A DNA stretch of 64,000 nt from Coprinopsis marcescibilis (GCA_004369085.1 ML210146.1:496001-560000), one strand, 5' to 3'; positions 1 to 11,773 are shown, counted from the first letter of the stretch. Made by a program: numbers and translations. The notes: a model not told the origin generated them from the sequence alone.

Positions 1-1640
1 TCGATAGAGGGGCGCGTTCGTTTGGATGGACTACCGTCGTTCACGAACACAGCTGGCCAAGGCGGTTGCAGTGAAAAGTCTAAATCGCTCGGGAACCAAT
101 CATCTAGTCTCGACGGCGTCCTCTTGTGCATGCTCCCGCTTTTACGCCCGTGGGTAAGCGGGGAGAAGTCCCGGCTCAGACGTCTGGTATGTTTTTCGAG
201 TGGCGAACCCAAAGGACCCCTGACCAACCAGCTTCGAGGGAAACCTCTAGTGCGAATGGCTGAGGTGGATGGTGTCTTGAGCTCGTCGGAGTAAACATCA
301 TTGGGTGTCGATGTCGGTGAAGAACGGAACATAAAGGGGCTAGAGTCGAGTCCAGTAGGCTTGATAGATGGCGTCGTCGCTTCTCGTACAAGCATGGTGA
401 GAGAGAAATTCCTGGTGGCAGAATGAAGGGGGTGACTTGGGCTACCGAACCTCCAAGGCTGGTCGGAGGGCAGACGTGCGGGCGAATGGCGAAAAGAAGG
501 GGTAACGGAAGGGTCGTATGGGGAAGCTGGGACCACTGCGCGAGGCGATAATGTCGGTTCATGGTCAATCACTTTAGAATCATCGTGGTCCGAGGTCAAA
601 GGGGGCTGTGGCGAGGTCGGCGGTGTGGGGTGAGGGCCATCGGAAGTGGGTCGTTTGAGCTCTGGTACGTCTTCTGTGGGTAAATCTTCTATTTGAGTGG
701 CTGATGAAGAGGCTTCCGAATGTGAAACCTGAGCCTTCCGTGCCGAATCGGGCTTAATTGTGATAGTAGGCTTCATTGTCGAGCGAAACCTAGACTTGTG
801 AGAAGTATTCTCTGGTTCTGTTTGGGGAGCAACTTGCAAACTCAGGATTTGGTCGTGAGGTTCTTCCCGGGAACGAGATGGCTCCGATTGCTTGTTTTCC
901 TCTGTTATGAGTGGGCGTAAGTTCACAGAAACAGCGATTGGCAAATGACACCGACTTCCTGAACCCCTTCCCCTTGGTCGATCGTTTCCGTCCCTTCTAT
1001 TCGACATTGCAATCTTGTGTTTCTCATAAACGTGTCGCCTCCACATACTCTTTGCGTTCACACCGGCATATGTCCTCCTGCAGAAGGTGCACCTGAGTCG
1101 GGGTTCCTCCCCCTCTGGCCAGCCTTCAGATCCGCGATCCTTCAGGTCTTTTTTCTTGGCGGGGCACCACCCCCTTGGGGGCTCAAGAATGTTGGGATAT
1201 GGAATTGCAGTAGTGCTGTTGTTGGTTGCCGAGGCGAAATCATTGGGGTCGAGGAACCATTCTGGGTTGTCTGCCATGACTTGATAAGAAATCCCTTCGG
1301 GATGTTGGTGCGAGTTGGGGAAATCATTGAAGGGGGGATGAAGGAAGACGACATCTGGGTCGTTTGGTTGGGGATCCATGCCCGGAATGGCCAGCGAATC
1401 GTGCGATCTTGACTGCTGACGTGTTGGGAAAGACTTTGAGCGGCCGTCGGATTGCCCATAGGGCGCATGAGGAGTATATGGAAGAGGTTGGAAGGACTTT
1501 GCGGCTGGAGCGAAGAATTCCAGAGCAGAAGTCGATGATATTCTACGTTTCGCTAATTTAGCGACTATACTGGACGCTGAATTAGCTGAATTGGCCGAAA
1601 ACGACAGCGAAGGGCCCAATGGGACCCTCGATTCAGACAT
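1..1640 (-). CDS. C2H2 zinc-finger protein, 3' part off the window
   Basis: An uninterrupted frame runs on the minus strand from an ATG at 1640 to the window edge, about 546 codons with no stop, so the C-terminus lies outside. The only recognisable domain is a single C2H2 finger at residues 184-208 (C184-x2-C187-x15-H203-x4-H208), preceded by an acidic/aromatic region and followed by a long Ser/Pro/Thr-rich, low-complexity tail. The tail carries repeated SP and TP sites, which suggests phosphorylation. A lone finger in a disordered protein fits a nuclear DNA-binding or regulatory protein, but this is inference and I do not recognise a named orthologue. No intron is needed anywhere in the visible part, unlike most neighbours. 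The next gene (DUF423) ends 237 bp upstream on the same strand. Confidence 0.75.
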   Translation of the reverse strand, partial: MSESRVPLGPSLSFSANSANSASSIVAKLAKRRISSTSALEFFAPAAKSFQPLPYTPHAPYGQSDGRSKSFPTRQQSRSHDSLAIPGMDPQPNDPDVVFLHPPFNDFPNSHQHPEGISYQVMADNPEWFLDPNDFASATNNSTTAIPYPNILEPPRGWCPAKKKDLKDRGSEGWPEGEEPRLRCTFCRRTYAGVNAKSMWRRHVYEKHKIAMSNRRDGNDRPRGRGSGSRCHLPIAVSVNLRPLITEENKQSEPSRSREEPHDQILSLQVAPQTEPENTSHKSRFRSTMKPTITIKPDSARKAQVSHSEASSSATQIEDLPTEDVPELKRPTSDGPHPTPPTSPQPPLTSDHDDSKVIDHEPTLSPRAVVPASPYDPSVTPSFRHSPARLPSDQPWRFGSPSHPLHSATRNFSLTMLVREATTPSIKPTGLDSSPFMFRSSPTSTPNDVYSDELKTPSTSAIRTRGFPRSWLVRGPLGSPLEKHTRRLSRDFSPLTHGRKSGSMHKRTPSRLDDWFPSDLDFSLQPPWPAVFVNDGSPSKRTRPSI

Positions 1641-1795
1641 GGTTGCAAGAAACAGAAAGCTAAGAGCGATGATAGCAGAAAACTACGGCGAAAATGAATA
1701 GAGAAAATGTGGTGGTGATGGTCAGGAACAAGGAAGGCGGGCGGTGTTTACCATGATTCTCTGTTTATTGCCTCGAGGCTTACTTTACACGCGGG

Positions 1796-1812
1796 ACGCG
1801 TCCATCACGTGA
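1796..1812. promoter_or_regulatory. MluI box ACGCGT next to E-box TCACGTGA
   Basis: ACGCGT lies at 1796-1801 and the palindromic octamer TCACGTGA at 1805-1812, about 160 bp upstream of the zinc-finger start at 1640. ACGCGT is the classic MBF (G1/S) site and CACGTG the bHLH site in fungi. Function here is inferred from the motifs only; the spot may also be transcribed as the 3' UTR of the upstream DUF423 gene. The same two motifs recur at 16240-16254. Confidence 0.4.
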
Positions 1813-1876
1813 TCGCGCAATTATTTTTAAAGAAATCAATATTTGAGCACTCAGCACTATCGAAAGTACTCCAAAC

Positions 1877-2563
1877 TCAAAAGATCAAGGAAATGTATCT
1901 AAGACCGTACGTCCTTTGGTAAAATTCAGAGGTCGTAAAGAGGAGAGCACATACCCTGCGATCATCATTGAGCCACCAAGAGGTGTGATTGGGCCAAGGA
2001 ATCTAAAACTGGAATGCGGTGCAATTATAGCATCGCCGCGAAACAAGACAGACAGCCGCTTACCGATCGCGAGCAAGCACCAGCGCCAGAATGCTGCTGG
2101 AGAAGATTAACCCTCCTGCCGCAATGGCTGGACCCGCAAATCTGTGACTAGCAAACCTTGGGTGTAGAGACACCAGCATCATAGCTAGACCATTATAAAC
2201 CTGGGAACAAGCTCAGATGTCTGATGAAGCATGGCCAAAACCGGACTGACAAGGTAACTCGATGCTGTTTCCCAAGCGTGGATAGAGTCTGGGGTCATTC
2301 CAGGACGTTTGCGCAGGCCGTGGGCTACGAAATGTCAATGTACATCTGCGTTTGTGCTTGCCAAACTCAACCAACCTCCAAATGCCCCAGACAAAACACC
2401 CACAGCAGCTAGAGTGGGATCACAAATTGAGCATTGCTCTGCGCAATGCACACAAGTGGCGCGACTCACCAAAAGCGGCACCTGTTTTCCAGAGAAGGGT
2501 CTGTCGGAAAGCTGTAGAAGTCCACCGGTTCAACAGAGGAGTAGAATGATTAGGATTTACCAT
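1877..2563 (-). CDS. DUF423 / TMEM256-family small membrane protein
   Basis: Five introns separate short exons that join into a protein of about 138 residues. Start ATG is at 2561-2563 and stop at 1877-1879. After a 30-residue N-terminus comes the family signature SGAFGAHGL, then a region ending ETASSYLVYNGLAMM, a hydrophobic helix (AGLIF-type, near residue 95) and the conserved LGPITPLGGSMMIAGY near the C-terminus. The family (bacterial YgdD, animal TMEM256) comprises small proteins with about four membrane helices and no settled function. The last intron hides the C-terminus: splicing at GTATGT...CTTAG gives the end GYISLIF, whereas reading through gives an unrelated tail. It is divergent from SPB1, with 168 bp between the start codons. 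Confidence 0.82.
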
Positions 2564-2731
2564 CGTAACTGTATTTTGAAGATTCAAGTTATGTTGCCGT
2601 GCAACCTAGGAACTCGGTGTATTGCTTGTAACACAAACCGAAACAAATAGAACTTTGATTGGCCATCACTGAATTTTCGACAAGTCGGCTCTTGGTCTGT
2701 TCACCGTCTTCCAAGCTTCTCGATTTCATAA

Positions 2732-5700
2732 TGGGCAAGGCGCAGAAAAAGACCGGAAAGGGCCGTCTAGACAAGTATTACAAGCTTGCAAAGTAAGCAA
2801 TTACATTTCTCAGAACTTAGTCCAAAGCTGAACCATCTGCAATCCAGAGAACAGGGCTACCGTGCTCGTTCTGCCTTCAAACTCATTCAATTGAACAAGA
2901 AGTACTCGTTTTTGGAATCTGCAAGATGTACCATCGATCTTTGTGCGGCTCCAGGTGGTTGGCTACAGGTTTCGAGCAAGTATATGCCTCCTAACAGTCT
3001 GATTATTGGTGCGTGAAGCTATTTCTTTGCTAGTTTCCCAAACCTCATCTTTTCATCTTTACTAGGCGTCGATCTCGACCCTATCAAGCCCATTCCTCGA
3101 GTTATCACCTTTGCTGCAGATATCACGACCACTCATTGCCGAAATCTCTTGCGAAATGAAATGAAAGATTGGAAAGCAGACGTCGTTCTGCACGATGGTG
3201 CTCCAAATGTTGGAACAGCGTGGATTCAGGACGCCTTCAGTCAATCCGAACTCGTCTTAATGTCTCTCAAATTGGCAGTCGAATTTTTGATCAAAGGTGG
3301 TACCTTCGTGACCAAGGTTTTTCGCAGTGTGGATTACAACAGTTTACTTTGGGTCTTCAACCAACTCTTCGGCAAGGTCGAGGCTACTAAGCCACCGTCG
3401 TCCAGGTACGTTCCCGGCACTGTATTTCACCTCACGTTATAATGATTTTGTTGCAGAAATGTATCTGCTGAAATCTTCGTCGTTTGTCGAGAATTCCTTG
3501 CGCCAAAATTCATTGATCCGAAATTCCTCGACCCAAAACATGTGTTCAAGGACCCCGCTTCCTTGCTTTCAGTGGATGGGCCATCAGTAAACGATACACA
3601 GGCCAATGTCTTCCACCCAGAGAAAAAACGCAGGCACCGGTCTGGATACGCCGACAACGACTACACCCTGTTCCACACCGTCTCTGCCACAAAATTCATT
3701 CGTGAACCGGAGCCAATTGCTCTGTTGGGAACATACAACAAAATAACTTTTGAAACAGAGGAAGAGAAAGAGTGCGTTGCTGCATGCTCTTTGCTTCAAA
3801 ATACTGACCTGCTAGCTCGAAGGTGGTTGAATCTTGAAATAACCAAGTCTGATATCAAATCCAACTGCGATGATCTGAAAGTTCTGGGCAAGGGGGACTT
3901 CAAGGCACTTCTGAAATGGCGACTTAACTTGCGCGAGGACGTAAGTTTACGAACTTGATGGAGGCTTGTCGTTGTGCTAACAGTAAGAGCTAGTTGGGCA
4001 TTGATGTTTCTGCCAAGAACGTTGAGGATGCGACCGAAGTTGTGGATGTGACTGAGGTTGTTGACGAAGAACAGCAACTCTCGGAAGAGGTTTGTGCACT
4101 CTGTCCTGTCCTATGTTTCTCCCAACTCATTACGAAAGTACGTCTTAATCAGCTAGAAAGGCTGAACGCCGAAACCGCAGCTCGTCTTAAACGCGAAAGA
4201 CGTAAAACCAACGAAATTCGGACGCGAACAATTCAGCGAATGCAACTTAAGATGACTGCCCCTCTAGACATTGGTTTGGAACAAACCGACGCATCTCTCA
4301 ATTTGGGACAGGAAGATATCTTCGATATGGAGCATACCAATAAGTTGATCCGCGGTAAACAACAATCTGTCTTTTGGACGGATAATGATGGCGATGTTGT
4401 GATAGACGACGAGGAAGAAGGAGGGTCCGGGTCTGAGGATGATGAAGAGGAAGAAGGCTTGGATACTGATGAAGAGCGGGAACGCAAAGTCGCGCAGCTA
4501 GAGGGCGATATTGACAACTTGTACGACGCGTATCAGGAGCGTTTGCGGGATCGAGATCTAAAGTACAAGACAAAGGAGTCGAGGAAGAAGAACGCCCAGC
4601 GGGAGGAATGGGATGGTGTTGCCGCCAAGGACTCGGACGACGATTCTGATTCTGAAGAGTCCGAAGGAGGTTGGGAAATCATGGAAAATCAGAAAGCTAA
4701 CGACGATGATTCTTCGAGCGACTCGTCCAGTGACGAGAGCGATGACGAGGAAAACCCAGAATCGAACCGGAACAAACGGCGGAGAGCTACAGACCCCAAA
4801 ACGACGCCGAAGACGAAGAAACAGAAAGTTTCTTCAAACCCAGTGCGACCCTCCGTTCCTGCTGCGAGCCACGCCTCATCTGTCTGGTTCAAACAAGACC
4901 TGTTTAAGGGAGTTGGAGACCTCGACGTTTCTGATGACGGGATGGAAAGTGAATCTGAGCAATCAGAAGGGGATGCCAATGCTATGGAAGTCGATGAGGT
5001 CCAGTGTTTTGTACTCTCTATTTTAGGGTTTCGCTGACACTGTTACAGAACTTCTCGTCAGACCGGAATAGCGACTCCGAGGATGATGACTTCGAAGTTG
5101 TGCCCCAAGATAATTCGGATGACGAGACCATGTGGGATGTCGACAACGAGAACGAGGATGAAGCCAAACGGTCAAAAGTCGGAGGTGGGTTGACGACAAT
5201 ACTCATCTTACAGCCCCGTCTAACATTGCGAATAGACCGTGCTCTTCTTACAGCGGAGGCCGTCACTCTGGCACAGATGTTGGTGAATCGTCAAACGACG
5301 AAAACAGAACTTATCAACGACGGCTTCAACCGATACTCTTTGAATGCCAAGGACGGGCTCCCAGGTTGGTTCTTGGAGGAAGAGGCCAAACACTACAAGG
5401 CCAACATCCCTATCACCAAAGAAGCCGTTGACGCACTACGAGCCAAGCAACGCGCACTGGATGCTCGACCGATCAAAAAGGTTGCAGAGGCCAAAGCCAG
5501 GAAGAAGTTCAAGGCAGCTCAACGTCTCGACAAGGCAATGAAGAAAGCCGAAGGAGTTATCTCGACTACCGATATGACGGAGCGGGAGAAGGCCCAACAA
5601 ATCGTGAAACTGATGGCCAAGGGTTCTGCAAAAAAGCGGGAGCACAAGGAAGTAAAAGTTGTTGTCGCTCGAGGGTCCACAAGGGGCGTCAAGGGTCGGC

Positions 5701-5856
5701 CAAAGGGTGTCAAGGGCCGATATTTGATGGTGGATTCAAGGATGAAAAAAGAAGTGAGTTTCAATATATCTGCATTTGTATCCTCTCCTCAACGCCTCGA
5801 TGCAGCTGAGGGCCAAAAAACGGAAAGACAAAGCCAACCGCAAGCGCTCGAAGTAA
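2732..5856 (+). CDS. SPB1: SPB1, nucleolar 27S pre-rRNA 2'-O-methyltransferase
   Basis: An AdoMet-dependent methyltransferase that modifies 27S pre-rRNA in the A-loop of the large subunit and is needed for 60S assembly in the nucleolus. The start [17 protein letters not shown] is the family N-terminus. The FtsJ domain fills the first 210 residues: SAM motif DLCAAPGGW and a K-D-K catalytic set in [14 protein letters not shown] and GTFVTKVFR. It is followed by the SPB1-specific DUF3381 region, long acidic Asp/Glu stretches and the basic Spb1_C domain. The final intron (about 5754-5803) must be removed to reach the end [16 protein letters not shown]; read-through gives a false tail running to 6176. 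At least six introns. The stop lies 73 bp from the convergent SLS1-like stop. Confidence 0.95.
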
Positions 5857-5929
5857 TGCAACGCGGCACTTTCCATATATTATGTTCCAGTCGTGACTGT
5901 AGTCTAATCGTCTCCTACGGGAAGTTGTT

Positions 5930-8643
5930 TCAAAGTTCTATGAGTTCCTCGAATTCATTGTTCTCCCTTTTCCGATGTGCCTCCGATGGGTTTCCAACGA
6001 GTTCCTGGAATTCACTGTCCTCTTCTTGCTGGAATTTGTCGAACGTTTCAGGGCGTAAGGCCGTCGCAGGTTTAGATGCGATCGTCAAGAGACTGTTGGA
6101 TTCCTCCAAGAAACGTTGCCAGGATTCCTCAGTTTGGTCTAAAGCACACATCATCTGGCAGGTTTCTTGTCAGTAAGTTCGGAAACAACCTTGAAAATAC
6201 ACGTCTTACTCGGCAAATCGACTCTGGATATCCTAATTCGTTGTTCAGTGATATTTCGGTAAACACTTTGGTCAAGGTTGGAGCATCAGACGAGCCGCAT
6301 TTGATCTCCTTCATGCCACCGCGGACATTTGCGAAAGATGTAAGGACGAAGACTTGATCCTCTACCCACATGTAGAGCGGTGGCTCCACATGTGCTGGTT
6401 CCGTAGATCTACGCGGCAAAAAATTATGTTATGTTGACAATGCTGGTGTTGTAGTTGCGCACCGGTTGATTATTTCTTGCAAGTAATTACGGAGAGGCTC
6501 TGGAGTTGGCTGGGGATTTGACTTGCTAACCACAAGGCGAACATCGATTGGACTACAAGAGAGAGAACTTAGCACATCAAATCAAGTGGACAACAAGCAA
6601 GCCATACCTATCCGGCAGGACTACATCAACGGTTCGCCGCACGCCTTGCGAACAATGACCATATATTTTCTTGCCATCCGCGGATTCAACTTCACAAGCG
6701 CCGCTTGCTAATGCTGGAGTCTGACGCCCCAGTAAGGAGGTTTCGTTCATGTCTGAGGCAACAACGAAGTCAATGAAGGACGTTTCGACTGGTCGGCTAG
6801 TGGCTATGGATCCAGAGGGAATGGTGCTATAAGTAAGCCGCTGGAAATATTGGTTTGAGGTGCTCCGGAGATCGAACACTCCGACAGGTACGCTATTAGA
6901 GGGTCGTGAGCAAAGTTGCGAGCATAAAACAAAGTCCCTTCTTTACCAAGGATGAAACGTTGACTTCTCGCTGCGCAAAGCTTCGACAGCCTTGCTAAGA
7001 TTCGTTCCGTCCTGTGGAAATGCAGAGGGGTGGAAAGCATGATCTCCAGAAACCAAACGAACTCCTGGACTGAATAAAGAAAAGTCAGCGATTGAAAACC
7101 CAATTTAATGAAAATCGTACATTACATCAACTCTCGGAAGTGCAGATTCCTTCGAGCCCGTTGTAATATCTTGTACCCATTCCCGAAGGTTAACTATCGA
7201 CCTGATTTCATTTCAGGCATATGTTCGACAAGAAGGTTAAAGACTTACGACTCCCAATCCTTGACTGCGTCCATTGGTGGAGGTGCTGAGCAAGTGCCAT
7301 CCACCCTCGTCAACCGATAGGTGGGCAATTCGTCCTTACCTGCCAACGCAATTTGGCGCGACACGGACGGTAGTAAAACATAGCTTCCATCTTGGGTATT
7401 TGTGGATGAGAGGTAGAAGAATGGCTCTCGGCTATCAGTTGCGTTCTGCAAACACCCAATTTATGAGAAAGGACTGAGAAATCAAATTTGGGCTTACCAT
7501 ATATCCGAGCCTGACGAGCGCCTGTTTGGCACTCCATGCACTCTGGGGCGAGGCTTTTTTGAACGATATTTGAAGCTGAAAACATGTTAGCAGGTTGAGT
7601 ATACCGGAAGCGGAGCCACCTGCCTGAATGTCATTAGTTCGTTGGATAAATGCACCGGATGACCTTGATATATCTTCAAGCGACGAGTCAGAGAATTGAG
7701 TTTTGAAAGGGAACGATATGGGTTCGTAAATTATTTCCTGAAATATATGAAACGGTGCTCTGCGATCCCCAGCAATGAAGTCACGCATACCTTGCTCAAT
7801 TCCTTAATTGCCACAATGATGTTTTGGACGGCATTTTTGGGCCCTTTAACCTGTAAAGAAAGTGATTCACGGGAGTAATCCAGCAGAACATTTTCCCTGC
7901 GCGCCGAGGAAACGATATTCTCCGTATCTAGTGCATCGTAAATATTTAAAAATGCAAAGAGTGGGGAACCCTGACCGGTCATGACGAAGAAGGCCTCGTT
8001 CGGAGTGAGGCGCAAAGCTGCAGAAGCGGTTGAGTAGAAATTGGAGGCTATATGAGATTGGCGTGCCTTTTCTGTAGTTTCTCTCCCTCTTCTCTTCATC
8101 TACCGCAGGCCAGTCCCAGCTTTTCAATATGAGTCCAGCAATGTGCTGTTTGGGTACAGTTGGGGACGGCCGTTCTATATTGTAGAGCCCAAGAATTTGT
8201 AGCAGCTGCCCTTTACCGAAAGACTTCAGCAAAGGTTTTATCACTTGCAGATACGCTTGCTTGTATTTCGGACTGGTTGTTTTCAGAGACCTGTCTGGTG
8301 GGCGACACCGTTCGACCTCCTCCAAGGTAATGGTTGTGGTTTGCTGCTGCTCTATTTCCCTGACCCGACTCAGAATCTTGTTCTCCGGAAGAGGTCCGGC
8401 ATGCACCACGGCTGTTGCGATTGGTTTTGAGGCCTTGCGGGTTCTAATTTTCTGTGTCTGGGGAGGTGACGGTGTCACAACTGGTCCAACAGGCTCATTG
8501 GCTCTGCGAGTCGTCGAAGAGAAAGAGCAAGATGCGGAGATGCATAGAGCTCTCTGGAGGCTACGAGTAGATGCAACTGGCCGTTCGAGGAGGGTCCTCA
8601 ACATAATGCCAGTGGAGAATGAGGGTTGAGCCTGACGTGACAA
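5930..8643 (-). CDS. SLS1-like mitochondrial inner-membrane regulator, with a reading-frame break
   Basis: The N-terminus (alternative start M14 at 8604) is rich in Arg/Ser and reads as a mitochondrial presequence. The N-terminal part (SPKYKQAYLQVIKPLLKSF, then ILKSWDWPAVDEEKRER), a KH-like segment (LRLTPNEAFFVMTGQG...LSLQVKGPKNAVQNIIV) and a C-terminal VDVVLPDR-P-DVR motif match the fungal SLS1 family, which links mitochondrial mRNAs and translation to the inner membrane. At least six introns follow. One join fails: the frame through KSWDWPAVDEEKRERN and the frame through LRLTPNEAFF differ by one base, and I find no GT-AG intron of suitable phase between them; the likeliest place is the AAAA run at 8068-8071. 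A 48-nt in-frame GC-AG intron or extra coding stretch lies near 7570-7620. Stop at 5930. Confidence 0.7.
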
Positions 8644-8948
8644 GCTTCAGCGCGTCAGAACGATCCCATCACCACCACCGCGTCCGTTTCTGCCATCAAC
8701 GTCCCGTTCCAAACAGGCTCGAAATTTTCTACCTGATACAGGGCTGTTCATAGGGGCTGAAGCTAAGCGACTGTTTATAATTGAGCGTTCCATGATATAT
8801 CAAAATTATAATTGAGCTGAAGCGCCGGTGGGTAAGTGAGGGAAACGCTCATAGGTTACATAACGCAAACACAACACGCACAAAGAAAAATGATCAATCC
8901 AAAGTGCGGAGAGTCCTTCGTCGCTCAAACCCAGATTGATATCCCAAA
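8644..8948. other. 305-bp divergent intergenic region, SLS1-like / eIF3b
   Basis: Shared upstream region of two divergent genes. Apart from the 11-bp direct repeat at 8776-8817 and an AT-rich core around 8770-8815 I see no gene, RNA or well-defined motif. Short open frames here have no family resemblance. Confidence 0.6.
8776..8817 (+). repeat. 11-bp direct repeat TATAATTGAGC, two copies
   Basis: TATAATTGAGC occurs at 8776-8786 and again at 8807-8817, 31 bp apart, in the bidirectional promoter between the SLS1-like gene and eIF3b. The second copy runs into GCTGAAGC, which also occurs once upstream of the first copy. It could be a paired factor-binding site or a remnant of a local duplication; the sequence alone does not decide. 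Confidence 0.6.
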
Positions 8949-11563
8949 ATGCCTCCTTCGACAGCACAAAACGTCGACGACATCGACTTCTCTGACATCG
9001 AGGAAAAGTTTGCTAATTTTTAATGTGCTCCGGGCAGTCACTCATCGCCAATCCAGGTACCAGGTCGATTTCGATGATAGCCTGGACAACACCATCGTCG
9101 TCGATGGTGTTCCAATCATCGATAGATCGAAGGCGGAAAAGCTTTTGGCCAAGTTCTCGAAAGAGTTCTCGCGCAAAGGCATCTCTGTGAAGGCCGACGA
9201 TATCGTTTTGCCATGGGACGAGAAAACGGGGAAGAGCAAAGGGTATGCACTAATCTAATCTCTGGATATGTTGACTGACGTCTTTTCGCAGCTATGCATT
9301 CGTTGAACTCCGCAACGTAGATGAAGCAAATGCCGCTATTGCTGCTATGGATAACCATCCGTTCGACTCGAAGCATACTTTCCGAGTCAACAAATTCACG
9401 GACGTAGAACGTTTCGCAAACTTGGACGAGGAATATGTAGAACCAGAGGAAGAAGAATATGTTCCTCGAGTGCGTACACTTTTAGATGCGATTCAACAAT
9501 GTGATATGCAACTTTTTAACAGGAACATCTTCGCGCATGGCTTGCAGATCCACATGGACGTGATCAGTATGTCACCTATCGTGGTGACGAAGTGAACATC
9601 CACTGGCACGGAAAGCCCTCTCAGTGTGAGGTTGCACATAAGCCAGTAAGTTTACTCCGCCTATCTGTTCTGTTCCAATTTCTGATTTTTTCCCAGGACT
9701 GGAAAGATTTTCTTTACGTCGCTTGGTCGCCTCTTGGCACATATATCGCAACCCTGCACAGACAAGGTGTGCGACTCTGGGGTGGTGCATCTTGGAAGGC
9801 GACGCAAAGATTCGCGCACCCTATGGTCAAGCTTATCGACTTTTCGCCATGCGAAAACTACCTGGTCACCTGGTCCAATGAGCCTATCGTCGTGCCAGAC
9901 GGCGCCCCCCAAGGCCCACAGTACTTCTCTCCAGACGACGAGGGAAACAACCTGGCTGTCTGGGACATCAAATCAGGAGATTTGCTGCGAACCTTTTCGA
10001 CACAGCACGAAGGTGAAACAGCGACCAAGAAGCAGATGCCGTGGCCTGTTTTGAAGTGGAGCCCCGACGACAAGTACGTTGGTCGTATGACCCCCGGTCA
10101 AATGATTAGTGTCCACGAACTCCCAAGTATGTATCTGCACGGAAAGAAGAGCATCAAGATCGAGGGTGTTGTCGATTTCGAATGGTGTCCTCAAGGAGAC
10201 AAAGATAAGGAAGACGCAGAGAAAGACGTTCAGTCGGGTGGAAAGACAAAGAAAGCTCGGGAGAACATGCTTGTCTACTGGACACCTGAGGTCGCCAATC
10301 AGCCCGCCCGTGTAACTCTCATCAACTTCCCGACCCGTGCCATTCTGCGACAAAAGAATTTGTTCAACGTCACAGAGGTAAATTTCAATCTCATCACAAC
10401 GGTTTGACCCTAACATTACCTCAGTGCAAATTATACTGGCAAAATCAAGGTGATTTCCTATGTGTGAAAGTCGACAGACACACAAAAACCAAGAAATCGA
10501 TATTCTGCAACCTCGAAATCTTTCGCTTGCGGGAAAAGGACTATCCGGTCGAGGTCGTCGAATTGAAAGGTACTGCAACTGCTATAAATCTCAGACTGAA
10601 ATAAGCGCGCTGATTCCCTTGTTTACCAGATACCGTTTTGGACTTCTCATGGGAGCCCAAAGGCGAACGTTTCGCTATCGTATCCAGTTCAGATCCCAAC
10701 CTCGGAAATCCTGGTCCTGGAATCACTATCAAAACCGATGTCAGTTTCTATCAACTGGATCGTGCCAAGAACGACTTCAAACTCCTTCGTGGGTCTTCAT
10801 CCTGCCTGATTAAGAGCCTTACTGATATCTACGCTCAGGTGCACTGCCTGGTCGAACAAGTAACGCTATCCGTTGGTCGCCCCGCGGAAGGCACGTCGTT
10901 CTTGCAACAGTCGGATCATCCACCAAATCAGAGCTTGAATTCTGGGACCTTGACTTTTCCATTGACGATACCAGCAAAAAAGATTCTTCTTCGAGCGACT
11001 GGGGAGCCAACATTCAACTTCTTGGAACTGCCGATCACTACGGTGTCACAGATGTCGAATGGGATCCCAGTGGTCGATACCTCGCAACAAGCGCGAGTGC
11101 ATGGACACACACGGTAATGTGAAGCCGTTCGTTTACCGAACATCTGAACTGACAGTAATCACACATTCTTCAGCTGGAAAACGGCTATGCAGTTTGGGAC
11201 TTCCGGGGCCAAGAATTAGAGAAGCACATCCTCGACCGTTTCAAGCAGTTCATCTGGCGCCCCCGCCCTGTGTCACTCCTGACTAAAGATCAGCAAAAGC
11301 TGATCCGCCGGAACCTGAAGGAGTTCAGCCGTGCGTTCGATGAGGAAGACGCTGCGGAAGAAAGCAACGTCAGCGCCGAGCTTATCGCGCAACGTAAGCG
11401 ACTTGTGGACGAATGGAATGCCTGGAGAGCCCAGCGCAAGAAAGATTTGGGCGACCAACGTTCCAAGACCGAGTCCAAGACTGCCAAGGATGAGGAGAAG
11501 GAGGAAATCGAAGTATGGATTGACGAGCTCGTTGAACAGGTCGAGGAGATCGTTGTCGAATAA
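8949..11563 (+). CDS. PRT1: Eukaryotic translation initiation factor 3 subunit b (Prt1)
   Basis: Core scaffold of eIF3, which recruits the 43S complex to mRNA. Start [20 protein letters not shown]; the first intron (AA|GTTTGC...CCAG|G) leads into the RRM (NTIVVDGVP...[13 protein letters not shown], about residues 30-110). WD/beta-propeller repeats follow ([89 protein letters not shown]), and then the C-terminal helical tail [23 protein letters not shown] with the charged end that binds eIF3a/g/i in the known complex. About eight short introns. Complete and intact. HapX starts 299 bp downstream on the same strand. Confidence 0.95.
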
Positions 11564-11734
11564 TTTAGTGTTTCTTCCTGTATTAGCGAGGCAGGTGCTG
11601 TAGTGCTTGTTTACATACTTTATTCTCATTCATGTTGCACTTTATTGGAAGGGGATTTTGTTAAAGTGGTCAGATGATTTAGGTATGGAGACAGTCATGT
11701 GATGCTGACAGACCCGATTAAACCCGAGGTTGCT

Positions 11735-11743
11735 ATCTGATAA
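11735..11743 (+). promoter_or_regulatory. Iron-GATA operator, exact ATCWGATAA match
   Basis: ATCTGATAA is an exact match to ATCWGATAA, the binding consensus reported for the fungal iron-responsive GATA repressors (SreA, Sre1, Fep1/Urbs1 group). It ends 119 bp before the HapX ATG at 11863. In ascomycetes SreA represses hapX when iron is plentiful, so a site here is what that circuit predicts. The match is read directly; binding is inferred. Confidence 0.6.
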
Positions 11744-11773
11744 GACAAGCCCCCCAGATCAGCGGCCACGGCC

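Noticed and set aside
176..568. 130-codon minus-strand frame at the left edge
   Set aside because: It is in a different frame from the long open zinc-finger frame that fills the same bases.
4400..5160. Low-complexity Asp/Glu stretch as a repeat element
   Set aside because: It is the acidic linker of SPB1, coding throughout.
5804..6176. SPB1 extended to 6176 by reading through the last intron
   Set aside because: The spliced end gives the basic family tail and a stop at 5856; the extension overlaps the SLS1-like 3' end and resembles nothing.
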